Shown here: positions 52,802-56,503 of the stretch, piece after piece
Position numbering within the stretch: position 1 is the stretch's first letter
Layout of the letters: the number at the start of each line of letters is the position of its first letter
Origin: Flavobacteriaceae bacterium
GTDB taxonomy: Bacteria; Bacteroidota; Bacteroidia; Flavobacteriales; Flavobacteriaceae
Length of the DNA: 56,503 nt
Assembly: GCA_027081505.1 (NCBI GenBank)
Contig: JALWKK010000042.1
Span: 1 to 56,503, forward strand
Direction: 5' to 3'
Made by a program: the position numbers and the translations under genes
Notes under the pieces: generated by a model
Database searches by the model: none
The model's input: only the letters and a program-made list of their open reading frames with translations
What the model was told of the DNA's origin: nothing

Positions 52802-52803
52802 TA

Positions 52804-53118
52804 ACACTTCTTATGCGTAGCCGGTTTATCATTTTCCGGAGTAAAAAAGAAGTAAACTCAGTACCAATGATTAGATATTATCACCTTCAGTTCTTGAAGT
52901 TAACACAATTTTGGAAGCCGTTTTGCCATGAAATACAACATTAATTAAAATCACATCTGTTTCTGTAGAATTTATCGTTAATAAAGAAATATTCTGAGAT
53001 ACAATTCGTATCTTGCCAATGGTTTTACCATCAATTTTTTTTTAACTCTTTTCTGCGAATATAAATTTGCGGTTAAAAACAACAACAGCACAAATACATT
53101 ACGAAACAATTTATACAT
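52804..53118 (-). pseudogene. Frameshifted small exported protein gene
   Basis: From ATG 53118 the frame gives a good signal peptide (MYKLFRNVFVLLLFLTANLY, then SQKR) and then runs into a stop. At a run of nine A (about 53036-53044) a one-base shift restores IDGKTIGKIRIVSQNISLLT and then NSTETDVILINVVFHGK and SKIVLTSRTEGDNI up to TAA at 52871. Beyond that, another frame reads TPENDKPATHKK up to the MITE edge at 52804, which suggests the gene was longer and has several lesions. No family recognised. Confidence 0.55.
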
Positions 53119-53126
53119 TCAAAATT

Positions 53127-53155
53127 TTGATTTTAACAAAGATATGATAATTTTG
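53127..53155 (+). promoter_or_regulatory. Promoter of the M36 peptidase gene
   Basis: TTG (53127-53129), 18 nt, TAATTTTG (53148-53155); the ATG follows 35 nt later. A divergent TATCTTTG for the decayed gene lies between the two elements (minus strand, 53137-53144). Confidence 0.6.
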
Positions 53156-53190
53156 TAAGAAAATTTTCACACAATTAATTCCCAAATATA

Positions 53191-56100
53191 ATGCAAACAA
53201 AACTTTCTATTTCTTTCAACCTAACAGAATACAAAATTCTTTTTGCTTTGGTTTTATCAGTAACCTTAAGTTTATCATCCTCTGCACAAAGGAAAGAAAA
53301 AAAGCAAACAAAAGCACAAATAACAACCGTTTCACTTAAAAAATATATTCAAAATAAGCCCGGTTCTTTTGTTATAACTTCACAGCATACCAGTAAGCAA
53401 AGCGGTATAACGCACACCTACTTGCGTCAAGCCATAAACGGAATCGGAGTATTCGGAACCGAATCTTCAATGCATACAGATGCTTCGGGAAAAGCAGTGG
53501 CAGAACACAATAAGTTTATTGATAATATTCAAGCCTTAATTCAAAGTTCTTCGGTTTCATTAACTGCTAAACAAGCAATTTTAAAAACTGCCCAAAAAAT
53601 GGGTTATTCGGTTTCCGGTTTAACCGAAAAAGAAAAAATAGGCGGAACCAATCAAAAAACTATTTTTAACGGTGGAGGAATTTCGGGAGTGGATATTCCC
53701 GTACAGCTACAGTATTATTTTGAAGAAGGAAAAGGTATCCGTTTAGCTTGGGAACTTTCTATTCAAGACGTAAATTCGTCAGATTGGTACAACTTTAGAG
53801 TTGATGCAAATACCGGTGAAATTTTACATAAAGAAAATTGGACGGTAAGTTGTTTTAACGAAAATCACAATCATACACATAAAGATTCAAACCCGACTCT
53901 GTATTACACAGTCGAAGAAAAACCTGTTCTATCCGGAAGTTATAATGTCTTCGCGATGCCGATAGAATCTCCTAATCACGGTGCCAGAAGCGTTATTACA
54001 AATCCAAACAACCTCATAGCTTCTCCTTATGGCTGGCACGATACTAATGGAAGCACTGGAGCAGAATACACTGTAACAAGAGGAAATAATGTAAATGCTT
54101 ATGAGGATGGAGACAATCTCGGATATCAGCCGGATGGTGGAGTCGGTTTGAGTTTTAACTTTCCTTTTGACCCCGTTTATTCATCCGGAAACCAATCTGA
54201 AGATGCAATAATCACAAATTTATTTTATTGGAATAACATCATTCATGACGTAACTTATCAATACGGATTTGACGAAGCAGCCGGAAATTTTCAGGAAAAT
54301 AATTACGGAAATGGTGGAATCGGAGGAGATAGTGTAAACGCCGAAGCCCAGGATGGTAGCGGAACGTGTAACGCAAACTTTGCAACACCCGTCGATGGTA
54401 ATAATCCTACTATGCAAATGTATATTTGCGGATCACGCGACGGAGATGTTGATAACGGTGTTATTGTTCACGAATACGGTCATGGCATATCTAACAGATT
54501 AACCGGAGGAGCAGGAAATTCTTCCTGCCTTTATAATACCGAACAAATGGGCGAAGGATGGAGCGATTATTTTGCTTTAATGCTTACCATAGAACCCGGC
54601 GATGCTGGTACAGACTCAAGAGGAATTGGGACTTGGCTCTTCGGACAAGGAGCCGATGGTCCTGGAATACGCACTTATCCGTACAGCACCGACTTTGCTG
54701 TTAATCCACATACTTATGACGCTATAAAAACTGAAGTTGCTCCACATGGTGTTGGCTCTGTTTGGGCTGCAATGCTTTGGGAAATGACTTGGGATTTAAT
54801 TGCCGTGCACGGATTCGACCCTGATTTTTATAACGGTAGCGGAGGAAACAACATTGCTTTACAATTGGTAATAGAAGGTTTAAAATTGCAACCTTGTAGC
54901 CCCGGTTTTGTAGATGGTAGAGACGCTATTTTACAAGCAGATCAAAATCTGTACGGAGGTGCTAACCAATGTACTATTTGGGAAGCTTTTGCAAGAAGAG
55001 GATTAGGATATAGTGCTACACAAGGTTCAACAAACAGTAAAACCGATGGTACAGAAGCCTTTGACCTTCCTCCCACAATGGCAGCTTTTACAGTCTCTAC
55101 CGACCAAGTTTGCCAAACACAAGGAACTCAAAACGGCTTAGGAGGTGGTACACCTACAGGAGGAATCTATAGTGGTCCCGGTGTTACCGACGACGGAAAC
55201 GGAACTACCTTTACTTTTGATCCCGTTGCTGCCGGTACAGGAACTATCACCGTAACTTATACAGTTAACGATGCTTGCTCCGGTGGAGCAACAAGCAAAA
55301 CAGACACCATTGAAGTTACAGATGGCAACCCGGTTCTTGTTTGCCAAAATGCAACCGTTACACTTGACGGAAGCGGTAACGCAACAATTAATCAGGCAGA
55401 TGTAGTTGCCAATCTCCAACCCAGCGGAGCTTATACCATAGACCAAACCGGAACATTTGCTCCAATCGATATTTCAACAGGAGCAACAAATCTATCGTTA
55501 GGAGATGATTCATCCTCAAATGTCTCTTTAGGTTTTACTTTTAATTTTTTCGGAACCGATTTTACTGCCGTAAATGTTTCGTCTAACGGATTTATTTCTT
55601 TTAGTTCTTTGGGTTTAACCGAATTCACAAATGACACATTACCGGATGTCGCTGTTCCGCAAAATATAATAGCCGTTGCTTGGGATGATTTAAACCCTAC
55701 TTTAGGTGGAACCATTCGTCATAAAATGGTTGGATCTGCTCCAAATCGCATTATGGTTATTGAATACAACAACTTACCACATTACGGAAACGCCGGAATA
55801 ACAGTAACTACTCAAGTACAACTCTACGAAGGATCTAATAAAATTGAAATACACAGTACCGATGTTCAAAGTGACAGCGGTACGCGCACCCAAGGTATTG
55901 AAAATGGAGATGGCACAATTGCCTATACACCTACCGGAAGAAACAATACCGACTGGACTGCAACCAACGATTATGTTTCGTTTATTCCTGTTCCCGGAAA
56001 TCTTGCTGATAATTGTGGAAATCCGGTAACCGTAAGCCTAAGCGATTCTACTTTTACATGTAGAGATATTGGGGATAATCTTGTAACGGTTACTGCCGAT

Positions 56101-56503
56101 GATGGAAACGGAGGTGTTTCAACTTGTGTTGCAACGGTTACTGTTGTTGGACCTACCTCTACCTTTAATGCAGGTAGTTGGGATGTCGCCCCTAATGCCG
56201 GAAGAAAAGCATTATTTAATGATAATTATTCTACTGCTACTAGTGGCGATGTAACGGCATGTTCTTGTGAAGTAGCTACCGGCAATACCGTAACGATTAC
56301 TGCCGGAAACTTCTTAAACATCGATGGCGACATTACCGTAAACGGAAGCCTGATTGTAGAACATCAAGGTAGCGTAGTGCAAACTGATTCTTATGCATCG
56401 GTAACCAACAACGGAACCATCAACGTAAACCTTTCCACGCCCAACCTTGCATCCCGCGACTTTATGGTATTGGGAAGCCCGATGACCGCCGAAACCCGTA
56501 ACG
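53191..56503 (+). CDS. Secreted M36 (fungalysin) family metallopeptidase, 3' end beyond window
   Basis: 1104 codons are present and the frame is still open at the window end. There is a signal peptide (ending LSLSSSAQ), a fungalysin/thermolysin-type propeptide to about 215, and a catalytic domain to about 625 with the zinc motif HEYGH (427-431) and third ligand Glu455 in MGEGWSDYF. PHGVGSVWAAMLWEMTWDLI is also typical of M36. After that come Cys-containing beta-sandwich segments with TITVTYTVNDACSGG, a NFFGTDFTAVNVSSNGFISF-type domain (about 760-930) and HYR-like VTVTADDGNGGVSTC. A C-terminal type IX secretion sorting domain is expected past the edge. It is probably exported to degrade proteins extracellularly. 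Confidence 0.93.
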   Translation, partial: MQTKLSISFNLTEYKILFALVLSVTLSLSSSAQRKEKKQTKAQITTVSLKKYIQNKPGSFVITSQHTSKQSGITHTYLRQAINGIGVFGTESSMHTDASGKAVAEHNKFIDNIQALIQSSSVSLTAKQAILKTAQKMGYSVSGLTEKEKIGGTNQKTIFNGGGISGVDIPVQLQYYFEEGKGIRLAWELSIQDVNSSDWYNFRVDANTGEILHKENWTVSCFNENHNHTHKDSNPTLYYTVEEKPVLSGSYNVFAMPIESPNHGARSVITNPNNLIASPYGWHDTNGSTGAEYTVTRGNNVNAYEDGDNLGYQPDGGVGLSFNFPFDPVYSSGNQSEDAIITNLFYWNNIIHDVTYQYGFDEAAGNFQENNYGNGGIGGDSVNAEAQDGSGTCNANFATPVDGNNPTMQMYICGSRDGDVDNGVIVHEYGHGISNRLTGGAGNSSCLYNTEQMGEGWSDYFALMLTIEPGDAGTDSRGIGTWLFGQGADGPGIRTYPYSTDFAVNPHTYDAIKTEVAPHGVGSVWAAMLWEMTWDLIAVHGFDPDFYNGSGGNNIALQLVIEGLKLQPCSPGFVDGRDAILQADQNLYGGANQCTIWEAFARRGLGYSATQGSTNSKTDGTEAFDLPPTMAAFTVSTDQVCQTQGTQNGLGGGTPTGGIYSGPGVTDDGNGTTFTFDPVAAGTGTITVTYTVNDACSGGATSKTDTIEVTDGNPVLVCQNATVTLDGSGNATINQADVVANLQPSGAYTIDQTGTFAPIDISTGATNLSLGDDSSSNVSLGFTFNFFGTDFTAVNVSSNGFISFSSLGLTEFTNDTLPDVAVPQNIIAVAWDDLNPTLGGTIRHKMVGSAPNRIMVIEYNNLPHYGNAGITVTTQVQLYEGSNKIEIHSTDVQSDSGTRTQGIENGDGTIAYTPTGRNNTDWTATNDYVSFIPVPGNLADNCGNPVTVSLSDSTFTCRDIGDNLVTVTADDGNGGVSTCVATVTVVGPTSTFNAGSWDVAPNAGRKALFNDNYSTATSGDVTACSCEVATGNTVTITAGNFLNIDGDITVNGSLIVEHQGSVVQTDSYASVTNNGTINVNLSTPNLASRDFMVLGSPMTAETRN

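Larger units (their letters stand above)
52545..53190. other. Intergenic region with terminator-like hairpin, MITE-like element and decayed gene
   Basis: From left to right: a minus-strand terminator-like hairpin at about 52626-52672 (ACCCT and AGGGT arms with a T-run), the MITE-like element at 52684-52801, the frameshifted minus-strand gene at 52804-53118, and two divergent overlapping promoter elements at 53127-53155. Confidence 0.6.

Noticed and set aside
54220-56029. Small frames inside the M36 peptidase region
   Set aside because: All lie within the uninterrupted peptidase frame that begins at 53191 and stays open to the end of the window.

Overview
The window is AT-rich chromosomal DNA from a member of Bacteroidota, almost certainly Flavobacteriaceae. 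Support comes from gene content (DUF5723, DUF4286, DUF7033, DUF4328 and GIN-domain families, a pdhA-pdhC operon without pdhB, M36 peptidase, FG-GAP/ASPIC lipoprotein), from Bacteroidota-type promoters (TTG, about 19 nt, TAnnTTTG) in front of many genes, and from the lack of strong Shine-Dalgarno sequences. Most of it is ordinary core genome in short, tightly packed operons.

Layout. 0-1.5 kb: rarA. 1.5-10.3 kb: a seven-gene minus-strand run from radC through a DUF7033 deacetylase-like protein, a YjjG-type HAD phosphatase and four exported proteins, ending in a 1110-residue FG-GAP/ASPIC lipoprotein. 10.3-14.9 kb: GIN-domain adhesin-like protein, DadA-type oxidoreductase, mpl and a TPR protein. 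14.9-18.4 kb: the one clear accessory island. It holds two RelE/ParE-type toxin-antitoxin pairs, the C-terminal relic of what looks like a polymorphic toxin followed by a membrane protein in the position of an immunity protein, two 3' remnants of a REP-associated tyrosine transposase (RAYT), and two families of REP-like palindromes. 18.4-21.3 kb: trkA-trkH potassium uptake. 21.3-28.4 kb (minus): DUF389 membrane protein, mannose-1-phosphate guanylyltransferase, SprT-like protein, SDR, DUF4328 protein and the pdhA-pdhC operon. 28.6-33.1 kb: metal homeostasis, with feoA-feoB and a 43-residue Cys-rich partner on the plus strand, and a ZIP transporter with a DtxR/MntR-type regulator on the minus strand. 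33-41.3 kb: TerB/DnaJ protein, bacilliredoxin, PlsC, HD hydrolase, enoyl-CoA hydratase, NtrY-like histidine kinase, tandem PPK2 kinases and an orphan lipoprotein. 41.5-50 kb: trxA, DUF58 protein, tRNA-Asp, rplY, pth, ribF, serS, a large TPR protein, a DUF4286 protein and tag. 50-52.5 kb (minus): short TPR-like protein, aat and an AtoE-type transporter. 52.5-53.1 kb: a decayed gene and a MITE-like insertion. 53.2 kb to the end: a large secreted M36 (fungalysin) metallopeptidase that runs off the window.

I did not find a complete new defence or biosynthetic system. The observations most worth following are the REP/RAYT/toxin island; a pair of about 120-bp MITE-like elements in opposite orientation at 38.4 and 52.7 kb, each flanked by a 3-bp direct repeat; and a tRNA-Asp transcription unit that seems to carry about 150 nt of tandem hairpins before its terminator. 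Coordinates of start codons were checked against the sequence where the longest open frame was clearly over-extended.
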